Shown here: positions 51,143 through 60,707 of the stretch, piece by piece
Numbering within the stretch: the stretch's first letter is position 1
How the letters are laid out: the number at the start of each line of letters is the position of its first letter
Assembly (NCBI RefSeq): GCF_029689925.1
Contig: NZ_CP121445.1
Location: 2,597,001 to 2,661,000, forward strand
Direction of reading: 5' to 3'
DNA: 64,000 nucleotides
Source of the DNA: Anaerocolumna sp. AGMB13025
GTDB taxonomy: Bacteria; Bacillota; Clostridia; Lachnospirales; Lachnospiraceae
Translations under genes and position numbers: made by a program
Notes under the pieces: generated by a model
Database searches by the model: none
Told to the model about the DNA's origin: nothing
Seen by the model: the letters and a program-made list of their open reading frames with translations, nothing else

Positions 51143-54100
51143 ATGAATAAAAAGGGTTTAAATAAAGCTTTATCATTCATTATGGTTCTTGCATTGGTAT
51201 TACCAGCATTACCAGCCAGAACAATAAAAGCAGCGGAAAATCCTGTTATTAACCCAACAGAGGATGTTTCAACGGTAACTCCATCAGCAATTTCCATGAT
51301 GGCCACTGTATCTGAAAATACTTCATTGAGTATTTCGGATGGCCCAATTACGATAACCAATCAAAGTTATGTTCAAACGAATTCATCCGGGACTGTTATA
51401 AATTCTGGAGATATTACCGGTGAACTTGTTTTGACTGGTGTACAGGCCAACAATTGGCCAATTACATTAAGTGGTTCCAATATACCAACTATACATTACA
51501 AAAATGTGGTGACAAATGGAAATATTAAAGGTACAGCGTCAGGAACCTTAAATATTATCCTGGAAGGAAATTGCACATTTAGTAATTCCATAACTTATAG
51601 CCTGACTAATATTTCTACAGTTAATTTAACCGGTGTTGAAGGAAATTTATGCAAAACCACTGGTGTACTATACGGTGATTCTACGAGTGTACCTAATCTG
51701 TTTATTACTGGGATTAAAGTTGATTCAAATTCCGGTGTTAATGCATTAATACAAGCTTATCGGAATATTTCAGTTACGGATTGTACTTATGTAGGCGCGG
51801 GTAGTATTTTGATTCAAAATATCGGAAATATAGGTAATTCTTATACTGCTACAGTAAAAGACTGTATATTTAACAGTGCAGCGTTCTATTTTGGCTCTAA
51901 TACTTTGATTGAAAATGTAAAGATCTTAAACCAGGCATCAACAGCTCAGATAAATATATCCTATGCACCGTATAGCAACATTACGATAAAAGATAGTGTT
52001 TTGTACCAAGGTTATACAGGTTTAGGCGGCAGTACAGTAAAGATTATAAATTCCTTTCTGTCAACCGGAAGTTACTACGTAGATGCAACTTATATAACCG
52101 GTTCCTTTTACATCGAAGGATCCACTATTGTAAGCAAAACGACATCAACTGGCATTGCCGGTATTACAATGTCGAAAAACAATGCTGTATTTGTAACGGA
52201 CAGCAGTATACTTGTTTCCCCGCCATTCGATCAGGATTATGGGTTTTACAATTCGATATCAAAGACAATGATCGATCCCTATGATACCCAGGGAAATGTA
52301 CTTTACCTTAATATGGTTAAGGTACCTGGTGCAAGTAATGCCATGGTTACTGTCTCTATTGATGATAGACCGGAAGTTACGCTAGGAACCGACAGTAACG
52401 GGTATTTGTTTTTATATCTACCAACCGGACAGCATAACGTTTATGTAACAGATATCAATAATAATCATTACACGAAAACTTTTACGTCCACAACAGCAAG
52501 ACCTACAACTTCAACATCAAATGTAATCGGAGAATTGGACCCAGCAAAGGCACCTACCGATATCATTACTCCTTATTTCAATACTTCAATACAATATTCT
52601 TTCAATTATAGTAATTGGAGTAATGCAACAACAGATGGGACAGGTATTTTTAAAGCAGTAATTCCGGATAATGCAACCCGAATTTATATAAAAGTATCCG
52701 GTGAAATCAAACATGCAATTATATCGGATGGGGTAGTTGGAACGTTCTATGCGGATAAACCAATCATCACAGAACAAAGTAATTCGGATATTACTTTCCT
52801 AAAAGGAATGCAGGGAACCGTTTATGTTAATTCGGTACCATATACAATTGGGGATACCTTAACCTATCAGTGGTATAAGGACGGAGAACTTCTTTCTGGT
52901 AAAACTTCGCCGGTCTTAAATTTATCCGTAACCAATGTTTCGGATGCCGGTACCTATACCTGTATTATTAAAGAGTCAGACGGTAGAACCATAACATCAA
53001 GCCCAATCACAGTAGTCATTCATGAGGGACAGCCGGAAGAAGAGGGTCAATTAACCATTGTATCACAATCTTCAGATAAGACATTGATAAAAGGATATTC
53101 CATGGAATTATACGTAAATGCAAAACCTTCTTTAAGTAGTAAGGAACTTACTTATCAGTGGTACAAAGATGGTGCAAAGGTGCCAGATGCGGTCAGTAGC
53201 AAACTGAATATAGGTACAGTAGTGCTGGTGGATTCCGGGACTTATGTATGCCGGGTATATGAGGATAGTAATTATCTAGATTCCGACCCCATTATAGTTA
53301 CTGTAAAAGATAATCCATTAGAAGGAGATGTAACAGATCTTACAAACCAGGTAGTGGAATTGACCTCACTGGTAGGAACACTACAGGGTCAACTGGTAAC
53401 TGCCAATCAGGAAAAAGCAACATTAGAGAATAGAATTAACGAACTGGATGGTCAGATTGAAAATTATATAAATCAGATTAGCGAGTTGCAGAGTGATACA
53501 ACAGAATTACAACAGCAATTGCAGGATGCTAACGGAGATAAGGAAAGTCTGAATCAAATGATTACCGATCTGAATAACCAGATAAATGGGTTAAATGATC
53601 AGATTCATTCTTTGCAGATGAACCTCGAAGCTGTTAATACAGAGAAAGAAACACTGGAACAAACAGTGTCAGGATTACAAACTGACATTACTAATTTAAG
53701 CGGACAGATAACCTTGCTACAAGGATTGCTCTCCGACAGTGAAGCAGCTAATACCGAACTAACCAATCAGGTAACGGAATTATTAAGCACCATAGCAGGA
53801 TTAGAAAACCAGGTTACTGACTTACAGAACGGTTTTAATGCCCTATCAGTACAGAATGGGCAACTGATATCACAGGTTGAGTCATTAACGGAGCAAAAAT
53901 CCGAATTAGATGATGATATACAAAGGCTTCTAGGACTTCTGGATGATGCCTATGGTACAATAGATAACTTGACCGGGCAGGTAGCTAATCTGACAGCCCG
54001 GGTAAATACATTAACAGAGCAGTTAGCAAATGCCAATCAGGGCAAAGATACATTACAAGAAACCATTGATGGTCTGGAAAGTGAAATAACCAACTTGAAT

Positions 54101-56329
54101 ATCCAGATTACAACCTTACAGACCCGTGCTTTAGAATTAGAGGAGGCCTTGGAACAAGCAGGAGCAGAAAAAGATACTCTTAAACAAACTATCACTGGGT
54201 TAAATACACATATTACAAATTTAAATGAAACGGTAACGTCCTTTCAGAACCAGATCAATGTAGTAACCGCAGAACGGGATGCCCTTTTGAATACAGTCAC
54301 TGGATTAAATACACAGATCGTATCTTTAAATAGCCAAATCACGATTATTTCAGGCAAATTAGAGGACAGTGAAGAAAAAAATATGGAGTTAATAAACCAA
54401 GTGACAGAGCTTCATGGAACCATATCAGAATTGGAAAGTAATATCACCGGTCTGCAAAGTGAACTGGATTCGATACAGGACAGCAATATCAAGTTACAGG
54501 GACAGCTAAATACAGCCAATCAGACGATTAATTCTTTAAATGCCTTATTAGCTTTAATCAAAGGTGAATTAGGGATAGTTAATGACGATGATATTATTCC
54601 TGCCATTAAGCAATTAAAAGAACAATTGCAGCATGAAAAAGTGAATAATTCATTCCTACAGGAACAATTGGATGAATTAAACACAGAGCTTGCCACAGCC
54701 AGGGAAAGTAATATCACACTGACAGAAAAGATACAAGAATTAATAAATCTAGTTGACTCAGAGGATTTTGATGGACTCAAAAGCAAAATAATTGAATTGC
54801 AGACTTCCTTGACAGAATCGGTAACCAGAATCCATGAACTGGAATTAGAAAAGAGTACTCTGCTTAAAAACCTGGAAGAGGCAGAACAGTTAAACCAAAC
54901 CTTACAGCAGAAACTTGATGAATTATTGAAATTATCCGACTCCGATGTGCTGGAGTTAAAACAGCAGATTTTAGCTTTAACCAGTCAAATGAATCAATTA
55001 ATCCAAAAGAATCAAGACCTGCAGACGTCCATATCAGACTTAACAATCAGGATTAATGATCTAAATACGGAAAAAGCAAAATATGAAAGTGAAATTGTAA
55101 GACTGGAAACCCTATTAAATACTGCTAACAGTACCATAGAAGAGTTAAGACTAAAACTTGCGAATCTGGCAGCAGATAAAATCCTTCTGGAAAATGAAAA
55201 CGAAGCTTTAAAGGAAAAAATCCAACAAATAATAAAGCAGCTTGAAAACAGTAATCATTCCAGTGGAGGGAACTCCGGAAGTAGCAATAATACAGCGGAA
55301 GTAAAGGATTTGAAGGATAAACTGGATCAAGCTGTAAAGAATCTAGAAACCACAAAACAGGAATTAGAGAAGTTAAAAGAAACAACCGGCAAAACAGACG
55401 GCAAAACAGACGGCAAATCAGACGGAAATACAGATGGTAAAACAGATAATAAAGATATAAAGCTTCCAGAAAATTCGATTGTGATTATGCCTGCAAAAAC
55501 AGTAGCGGAACCGGTCATTAAACAGGAAACGAATAAACCAATCAAGGATGATAAAATCGTTGCTGAAGATGGATGGGAGATTGCGCCAACATTAGATTCT
55601 GATTGGACAAAAGAAATCAGTCTAATCGATACTATTGGTCAGACAAACAAACCGGAAAAGACAAACTATAAATTCTATGCCAGGGAAGAAGAGAAGCCGG
55701 AACAAATTTATACTCAGCTAGTTACAGTAGAAAGACCGGAAGCCATTCCTAACTTTACCATGGACAAGTTAATCTATCTTGGATCGGAGTTTAATTTAAA
55801 TGTTGCAAATATTTCAAAGGATGCCAAGATAACTTATAAAAGTGCTGACAATAGTGTAGCTAAAATAAATAAGGAGGGTAAAATTACTCCGGTGAAAGAA
55901 GGTAAAACCCAAATTACCGGAACAGTTACTAAAGCTGGTATCCCTTATCGATTTACGGTTAAAGTTACTGTAAAGTCTGACGGGAACAAGACTCTTAATT
56001 TAAAAGATCAGGCAATACAGACGGCTTCCAATACCCCTGTACTTTTGGTATATAAATTAGTCAATAAAGACAAAACAACTAAAATTAATCTAAATGGGTA
56101 TGCAAAGAATGCCACTGTCTCTTATATCAGTTCTGATAGTACGATAGCGACAGTAGATAAGGCAGGAATTATTAAAGGTATCAAAAAAGGAACTACAACA
56201 ATCACAGCTACCCTCGCTCAGAACAATACCATGTATACATACATTATTAAGGTAAGAGTAGATGATGGAACTAACGACGAAACCAAGTGGAATTATCTGA
56301 CAGACAGCAGCGAAATAGTTAACAGGTAG
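51143..56329 (+). CDS. Giant secreted protein: beta-helix, Ig-like, coiled coil and BIG2-like domains
   Basis: This 1728-residue protein has an N-terminal signal peptide ending near AENP (about residue 33). Residues about 60-450 have beta-strand repeats with many Asn/Thr/Ser turns (NVTDCTYVGAGSILIQ-like rungs), typical of a parallel beta-helix. Two Ig-like domains with YQWYKDG and DSGTYVC/DAGTYTC cover about 539-722. A heptad-rich coiled coil rich in Leu, Gln, Asn and Glu runs from about 725 to 1370. A short KTDGKTDGKSDG repeat follows near 1416, then two BIG2-like domains at about 1530-1705. No LPXTG or membrane anchor is seen. An adhesin or stalk displayed by the Tad-like machine is plausible. 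Confidence 0.72.
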   Translation: MNKKGLNKALSFIMVLALVLPALPARTIKAAENPVINPTEDVSTVTPSAISMMATVSENTSLSISDGPITITNQSYVQTNSSGTVINSGDITGELVLTGVQANNWPITLSGSNIPTIHYKNVVTNGNIKGTASGTLNIILEGNCTFSNSITYSLTNISTVNLTGVEGNLCKTTGVLYGDSTSVPNLFITGIKVDSNSGVNALIQAYRNISVTDCTYVGAGSILIQNIGNIGNSYTATVKDCIFNSAAFYFGSNTLIENVKILNQASTAQINISYAPYSNITIKDSVLYQGYTGLGGSTVKIINSFLSTGSYYVDATYITGSFYIEGSTIVSKTTSTGIAGITMSKNNAVFVTDSSILVSPPFDQDYGFYNSISKTMIDPYDTQGNVLYLNMVKVPGASNAMVTVSIDDRPEVTLGTDSNGYLFLYLPTGQHNVYVTDINNNHYTKTFTSTTARPTTSTSNVIGELDPAKAPTDIITPYFNTSIQYSFNYSNWSNATTDGTGIFKAVIPDNATRIYIKVSGEIKHAIISDGVVGTFYADKPIITEQSNSDITFLKGMQGTVYVNSVPYTIGDTLTYQWYKDGELLSGKTSPVLNLSVTNVSDAGTYTCIIKESDGRTITSSPITVVIHEGQPEEEGQLTIVSQSSDKTLIKGYSMELYVNAKPSLSSKELTYQWYKDGAKVPDAVSSKLNIGTVVLVDSGTYVCRVYEDSNYLDSDPIIVTVKDNPLEGDVTDLTNQVVELTSLVGTLQGQLVTANQEKATLENRINELDGQIENYINQISELQSDTTELQQQLQDANGDKESLNQMITDLNNQINGLNDQIHSLQMNLEAVNTEKETLEQTVSGLQTDITNLSGQITLLQGLLSDSEAANTELTNQVTELLSTIAGLENQVTDLQNGFNALSVQNGQLISQVESLTEQKSELDDDIQRLLGLLDDAYGTIDNLTGQVANLTARVNTLTEQLANANQGKDTLQETIDGLESEITNLNIQITTLQTRALELEEALEQAGAEKDTLKQTITGLNTHITNLNETVTSFQNQINVVTAERDALLNTVTGLNTQIVSLNSQITIISGKLEDSEEKNMELINQVTELHGTISELESNITGLQSELDSIQDSNIKLQGQLNTANQTINSLNALLALIKGELGIVNDDDIIPAIKQLKEQLQHEKVNNSFLQEQLDELNTELATARESNITLTEKIQELINLVDSEDFDGLKSKIIELQTSLTESVTRIHELELEKSTLLKNLEEAEQLNQTLQQKLDELLKLSDSDVLELKQQILALTSQMNQLIQKNQDLQTSISDLTIRINDLNTEKAKYESEIVRLETLLNTANSTIEELRLKLANLAADKILLENENEALKEKIQQIIKQLENSNHSSGGNSGSSNNTAEVKDLKDKLDQAVKNLETTKQELEKLKETTGKTDGKTDGKSDGNTDGKTDNKDIKLPENSIVIMPAKTVAEPVIKQETNKPIKDDKIVAEDGWEIAPTLDSDWTKEISLIDTIGQTNKPEKTNYKFYAREEEKPEQIYTQLVTVERPEAIPNFTMDKLIYLGSEFNLNVANISKDAKITYKSADNSVAKINKEGKITPVKEGKTQITGTVTKAGIPYRFTVKVTVKSDGNKTLNLKDQAIQTASNTPVLLVYKLVNKDKTTKINLNGYAKNATVSYISSDSTIATVDKAGIIKGIKKGTTTITATLAQNNTMYTYIIKVRVDDGTNDETKWNYLTDSSEIVNR

Positions 56330-56334
56330 CAGTG

Positions 56335-56455
56335 AGTAGTTAATAGCTAGTAGTAGGTAATAAATAGTTAGTAGTTAATAGTTAGTAGTTAATAGTTAGT
56401 AGTTAGTAGCTAGTAGCTAGTTGTTAATAAATAGTTATTAATTAATAATTATTAG
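56335..56455. repeat. Simple-sequence tract (AGTTAGTAGTTAAT-type)
   Basis: Short units such as GTAGTTAATAGTTA and AGTAGCTAGTAG repeat many times after the giant gene. A long hairpin follows directly, the same order as at 29199-29551. Confidence 0.8.
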
Positions 56456-56504
56456 TAAATATCTATTAGTTAATATAGTTACTGAGCGTAATATGGATGT
56501 AGAA

Positions 56505-56638
56505 CCCGGGTTGAGAATAAGGATTATGTTTTGCATAATTTGATTCAAGTCTGTGTTATTAAGCAGCTGTTATTTCTGGCTTGTGCCATAAATACTTTAA
56601 TAAGATTTATGTAAAAACATAATCCTTTTCATACCCAG
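56505..56638. repeat. Long hairpin related to the palindrome at 29409
   Basis: ACCCGGGTTGAGAATAAGGA and TTATGTTTT on the left pair imperfectly with AAAACATAATCC and TTTTCATACCCAGAT on the right. AGAATAAGGATTAT is shared with the 29409-29551 element, and the tail AATTTAGCAGTAACTCC resembles its GGATTAGCAACAGCCCC. It may end the transcript of the giant gene. Confidence 0.7.
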
Positions 56639-56688
56639 ATAATATATCCTCTGAATTTAGCAGTAACTCCTACGAAAGAAGGAAATCA

Positions 56689-57204
56689 ATGAATGCATTC
56701 AGCAAAATAGTAGCTTTCTTACTTGCAGCAATCATTCTTTTTCTGGGACCGCTTTTATATATAGCACAGAAACAGGATGCTATTAGTCAGGTATATGTTT
56801 CAGATGAAACGACAAAGTTTGTAAATAGCATAAAAAATACCGGGTTTTTAACTTCCGTTATGTATATGGATTACATCAAAAAGATTGACCAGACTAATAA
56901 TTTATACAAGATTGAAATCATACACAGCCATAAAGTGGTGGAACCTCTGTATGACGAAGATACAGGAACATTTTTAAATGACTATAATATTTACTATACC
57001 AATACGTATCAGGACGAGGTTTTAAACACCTTCGACCTGGGAGAGGACTATCAATTTTCACGGGGGGATTACCTATCTGTTACGGTAGTAAATCGAAGCA
57101 AAACTCTTGCCACAAAATTAATGGAATTATTTTATCGGGCCGATATCCCGGATGAGCAGATCCTGGTAACTTACGGAGGTATGATTCGGGATGAAATTAA
57201 CTAA
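56689..57204 (+). CDS. Pseudopilin-like protein of the Tad locus
   Basis: This 171-residue protein has one N-terminal hydrophobic segment (IVAFLLAAIILFLGPLLYIA, about 7-26) and an extracytoplasmic domain with many beta-branched residues. The topology is like TadE/F or other minor subunits of Tad systems. GAAAGAAGGAAATCA precedes the ATG. It overlaps the next gene by 14 bases, implying a coupled pair. Family not assigned. Confidence 0.5.
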   Translation: MNAFSKIVAFLLAAIILFLGPLLYIAQKQDAISQVYVSDETTKFVNSIKNTGFLTSVMYMDYIKKIDQTNNLYKIEIIHSHKVVEPLYDEDTGTFLNDYNIYYTNTYQDEVLNTFDLGEDYQFSRGDYLSVTVVNRSKTLATKLMELFYRADIPDEQILVTYGGMIRDEIN

Positions 57205-58144
57205 TTTAGCCATATTGTTTTTTATTATAGAACTTACTTTAATTACGATAATGGACCTCCGGACGAATAACTTAACGGCAGTGAACAATAAAAAGATAGA
57301 ATATGAGAAAGCCTTAGATAGTGCGATCGAAGATGGGGTTGTTGATTTAGTAGAAGTCGATAGTAAAAGAAAACTGGTTCTGAACAAAGAAACAGCAGTA
57401 AATCAATATTACGAATCCTTATTTGCTAATTTTGGTGTGATTGGGAATGAACAGGGGGAGAACAGATTAAAAGGTTATATACCCCTCATTCTGGTTACCG
57501 ATACAGATGGGTTTTACATAAATTATTCAGATACCTATGAAACCAATGGAGAGGTTTTAATTGGACAGAAATGGACGGAAAAAATGCCCTATGCCTATCA
57601 GGATAAAAGCTTAATATATAAATTTACCCTTGGGACCTACCTGACAATTTATGATACTTCTGCAAAGGTAATATATGAAGGAGAATATAGGGATTTAAAA
57701 CCCCAACTTCCGGATTCCTTACTGGCTAATCAGGAAACATTTGATACAATCCGGAGAAACGCTATTATTGGGGCTATTGAAAAATGTATGAATTATTATA
57801 TCAACCAGCATAACCGCATTGCAGAACAATTCGGTATTACATATCAGTTTTGGCTGCCCCGGATTGACAAAACTGACTGGTACCGGACAATCGATGATAT
57901 CAGTATGCTGGTTATTTTTCAAGGATATCCCTATCAAGCAGCAGGGAGGGAAACTTATAACCGGTATTCCCTGGCTGGTGCCAGAATTACAAAATCAAGA
58001 ATTTACTATATCACTGAGGGTAATGGAATCAAGAATTACCACCGGGGAGACTGCCAACCTGTCAACACTTCGGGATTAGCATATTACACCAAGGAAGAAT
58101 GTACTTTGGAAGGAGCATATCCGTGTCCGGAATGTAGGCCTTAG
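57191..58144 (+). CDS. Membrane-anchored protein with a C-terminal Cys/His motif
   Basis: This 317-residue protein has an N-terminal anchor (LAILFFIIELTLITIMD, about 5-21), a large extracytoplasmic domain and a C-terminal module reading NYHRGDCQPVN followed by GAYPCPECRP. The H-x3-C then C-x2-C layout resembles small metal-binding tails found on some secreted nuclease-like and surface proteins of clostridia. It ends the plus-strand Tad-like locus, and its stop almost touches the stop of the convergent gene at 58146. A tip or anchoring protein of the Tad machine is possible. No family recognised. Confidence 0.48.
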   Translation: MKLTNLAILFFIIELTLITIMDLRTNNLTAVNNKKIEYEKALDSAIEDGVVDLVEVDSKRKLVLNKETAVNQYYESLFANFGVIGNEQGENRLKGYIPLILVTDTDGFYINYSDTYETNGEVLIGQKWTEKMPYAYQDKSLIYKFTLGTYLTIYDTSAKVIYEGEYRDLKPQLPDSLLANQETFDTIRRNAIIGAIEKCMNYYINQHNRIAEQFGITYQFWLPRIDKTDWYRTIDDISMLVIFQGYPYQAAGRETYNRYSLAGARITKSRIYYITEGNGIKNYHRGDCQPVNTSGLAYYTKEECTLEGAYPCPECRP

Positions 58145-58145
58145 A

Positions 58146-59111
58146 TTAATCCTGCTCCGTTATTGCCAAGTACTTTTTCAGTTCTTTATTCCAGGACACA
58201 TATAACTTTTCCTTACGGTGGTCTGATAAATTTGTGTGCTCAGATAAATATGTCCCCATATAGTCTGTCACCTTTTTAGCTCCATAAAAATTCAGATGAT
58301 TTCCTTTGTCGCGGGTATCCTTAGACCAATCTATGCCTAACTGTTGATTGTTCAAATTCAAGTCTACATAAGGTAATTGGTTCTTTTCTGCAAATGCTGC
58401 TGCCGCATTATGTTTTTCATAAGTCCAGCACAAAGGTGATGGCGCACTATAAAGAATCAGCTGAATATTCTTTGTCTTACATAAATCTGCAATTTTGTTT
58501 AAATACAACAAGGGCATATCATCAATCCTTTTAGTTTTGCTTGTAGGATTAATATAAGGTCCTTTCGTATAAGGCTTAATAATTATATTATAATGAAAGC
58601 CTTTCAATACATTTGGCTTGGCATTTTTCGATTTATGTTCTAAATTTTGCAACATACTGAAATTAAAGTATTTCCAGCTGTTATGATATTTATAGACAGG
58701 AAAAATTACTTTCGTGGCTTCGTCAACAACATCTTGAAGTGCATTTGTATATTCAAAATTCCGGTAAAAAGCGTTGGTTTCGAGTAAAATTACCTGAGGT
58801 GATTGCTTTTTAAGTAATCTCTTAAGCAGATAATAAGTGTCCTGCAGCCGCTGACCCGGAACGCCGCAGTTATATCCGGCATAACCTTGATTTTTCCAAA
58901 TTTCCATAGGAGAAATACTGGTACTGCCTTCACTGTCACCGAGTATAATATAATCGATTGTGTTTTCAGGTGCACTTAAGATGCCTTTCATTTTTTTGTA
59001 AAAACCTTCTTCCATGCTATTGGAAGGCAGCATTAAATAGGATAGGATATATAATAATAAGAACAATCCGGTTGTAAATAAAAAAGGTTTTATTAAGTTT
59101 TTTGATCGCAT
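58146..59111 (-). CDS. SGNH-like, DltD/AlgX-type membrane-anchored protein
   Basis: This 321-residue protein has one N-terminal anchor (FLFTTGLFLLLYILSYLML) and an outward SGNH-hydrolase-like domain: IILGDSEGSTSISPM (block I with the candidate Ser) and a late DKGNHLNFYGAKKV with the Asp/His. This is the topology of DltD and of SGNH partners of MBOAT acyltransferases (AlgX, PatB), which complete transfer of an acyl group on the outer face of the membrane. It is the last gene of the five-gene minus-strand cassette, 10 bases after the MBOAT gene. Confidence 0.7.
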   Translation of the reverse strand: MRSKNLIKPFLFTTGLFLLLYILSYLMLPSNSMEEGFYKKMKGILSAPENTIDYIILGDSEGSTSISPMEIWKNQGYAGYNCGVPGQRLQDTYYLLKRLLKKQSPQVILLETNAFYRNFEYTNALQDVVDEATKVIFPVYKYHNSWKYFNFSMLQNLEHKSKNAKPNVLKGFHYNIIIKPYTKGPYINPTSKTKRIDDMPLLYLNKIADLCKTKNIQLILYSAPSPLCWTYEKHNAAAAFAEKNQLPYVDLNLNNQQLGIDWSKDTRDKGNHLNFYGAKKVTDYMGTYLSEHTNLSDHRKEKLYVSWNKELKKYLAITEQD

Positions 59112-59121
59112 AGTCTACCTC

Positions 59122-60705
59122 TTAAAATCCTGCGTATATTAATTTAGCCGGTATATATCCGTCGCCATAAGCGCCTAGAATAATTACAAGCAGTATGGCT
59201 GAGTAAAGAAAACTCCACCGAAGGATAAGATTCCAGCCAGCTATTCTTTCGCGAATCGATATTCCACGTTCGTGTAGAATGCCGACTACTAATACTGCAA
59301 GTAAGCCAAACAAAACAACTCCATAATCCTTTAGGGATAACCCTAATTTTAATAACGATCCATCGGTAAGGACAGACCAGCTAAAACCAGAGAATATGGA
59401 TTGAAACATAAGCATACCGCTTTTTAACGTATCGGCTCGAAAGAAAAGTTCTCCGGTAAATATGATTAACAGCATCTTTATAGTCTGAAAGATACGATAT
59501 AGAATACTGGCCCGGTTAATTTTTAGAAAATCCATGAACTTTTGTAACCAGGGTTCAATTATATTGCCCAGTAAAATCAGTATAAAATAATACATGCCAA
59601 AGAATATATAGTTCCAGCCAGTTCCATGCCATAATCCATTACCTAACCAAACAAAAAATAAAGCAATGGAAGAGGGAAGGATTTGCCCCATATGTTTGCC
59701 ATACTTTGCTCTTGCACTCTTGCCCAGGTTTTTAACAAACTTGGTTAAGGAGATTGGATAAAATATGTAATCTTTTAACCAGGAGCCAAGGGTGATATGC
59801 CAACGTCTCCAGAACTCCGAGGCAGTTTTAGAGAAAAAAGGCTGCCGGAAGTTTTCAGGAATCACTACACCAAATATCTGACCGGTACCAATTGTCATAT
59901 CGATACAGCCTGAAAAATCGGTATATAACTGAAAGGTATATAAAACAGCAGCTACGATTATGGTAATGCCGCTATAATGATTTGGTTTGTTAAAAACTGT
60001 TTCAACAAGCATGTTGAGGCGATCTGCTACGATAAGTTTCTTAAATAATCCCCAGAGAATTCTTTGCATACCAAAAGTAACATTTTTGTAATCCAGTGAG
60101 TTGCCCTGATACAGTGTCTCTGCCGTCTGAGAGTAGCGGCAGATAGGACCTTCCAGAAGAATGGGGAAAAATGACATGTACAAGGCCAATCGGCCTATCT
60201 TATTTTCTGCTTCTATCTTTTGGTAGTAAATATCAACTAAATAGGAAATAGCCTGTAAGGTATAAAAAGAGATACCAATGGGCAGTGCAAATTTAAAGGT
60301 GGGCAGCAGTACTGGGAAAGCTACGGCTTCTAATATAAAATTTATATTTCCACCAAAAAAATTGGAGTATTTTAAAATCAATAATATACCCAGCTGCAAA
60401 CCTATACCAAGCCACAATATCCTTCGGGTTTTAATTGCGTATCTATGTTTTAAGATTTTTTTATCTTCAGCAGCAGATTCTTTCATGTGATACGCTTTCT
60501 TACAGGAAGAAAGCCAACGCCCCACATAAAAAATAGAAACCGTAGATATAAGTAAATAAACCAGAAGCTTTCCACTTATTGATAGGAAGAAAAGGTAACT
60601 GGCAGACAACAGTATTTTCCAACGGTGGCGTGATGGTGTAACCTGATAAGAAAGCATCACGAACGGTAAAAAAATAAACAGATATAATACGGAAGTATAA
60701 CTCAT
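59122..60705 (-). CDS. MBOAT-family acyltransferase (DltB/AlgI-like)
   Basis: This 527-residue multi-pass protein has the MBOAT core: SEFWRRWHITLGSWLKDYIF and LGNGLWHGTGWNYIFFGMYY with the catalytic His. It carries acyl groups across the membrane to an extracytoplasmic acceptor. The length is closer to AlgI/PatA than to DltB (about 400). The frame opens at 60744, but GAGGAAG fits the ATG at 60705 (MSYTSVLYLFIFLPF, typical family start). With the carrier protein gene immediately before it, it would accept an aminoacyl group from the carrier protein. Confidence 0.85.
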   Translation of the reverse strand: MSYTSVLYLFIFLPFVMLSYQVTPSRHRWKILLSASYLFFLSISGKLLVYLLISTVSIFYVGRWLSSCKKAYHMKESAAEDKKILKHRYAIKTRRILWLGIGLQLGILLILKYSNFFGGNINFILEAVAFPVLLPTFKFALPIGISFYTLQAISYLVDIYYQKIEAENKIGRLALYMSFFPILLEGPICRYSQTAETLYQGNSLDYKNVTFGMQRILWGLFKKLIVADRLNMLVETVFNKPNHYSGITIIVAAVLYTFQLYTDFSGCIDMTIGTGQIFGVVIPENFRQPFFSKTASEFWRRWHITLGSWLKDYIFYPISLTKFVKNLGKSARAKYGKHMGQILPSSIALFFVWLGNGLWHGTGWNYIFFGMYYFILILLGNIIEPWLQKFMDFLKINRASILYRIFQTIKMLLIIFTGELFFRADTLKSGMLMFQSIFSGFSWSVLTDGSLLKLGLSLKDYGVVLFGLLAVLVVGILHERGISIRERIAGWNLILRWSFLYSAILLVIILGAYGDGYIPAKLIYAGF

Positions 60706-60707
60706 CT

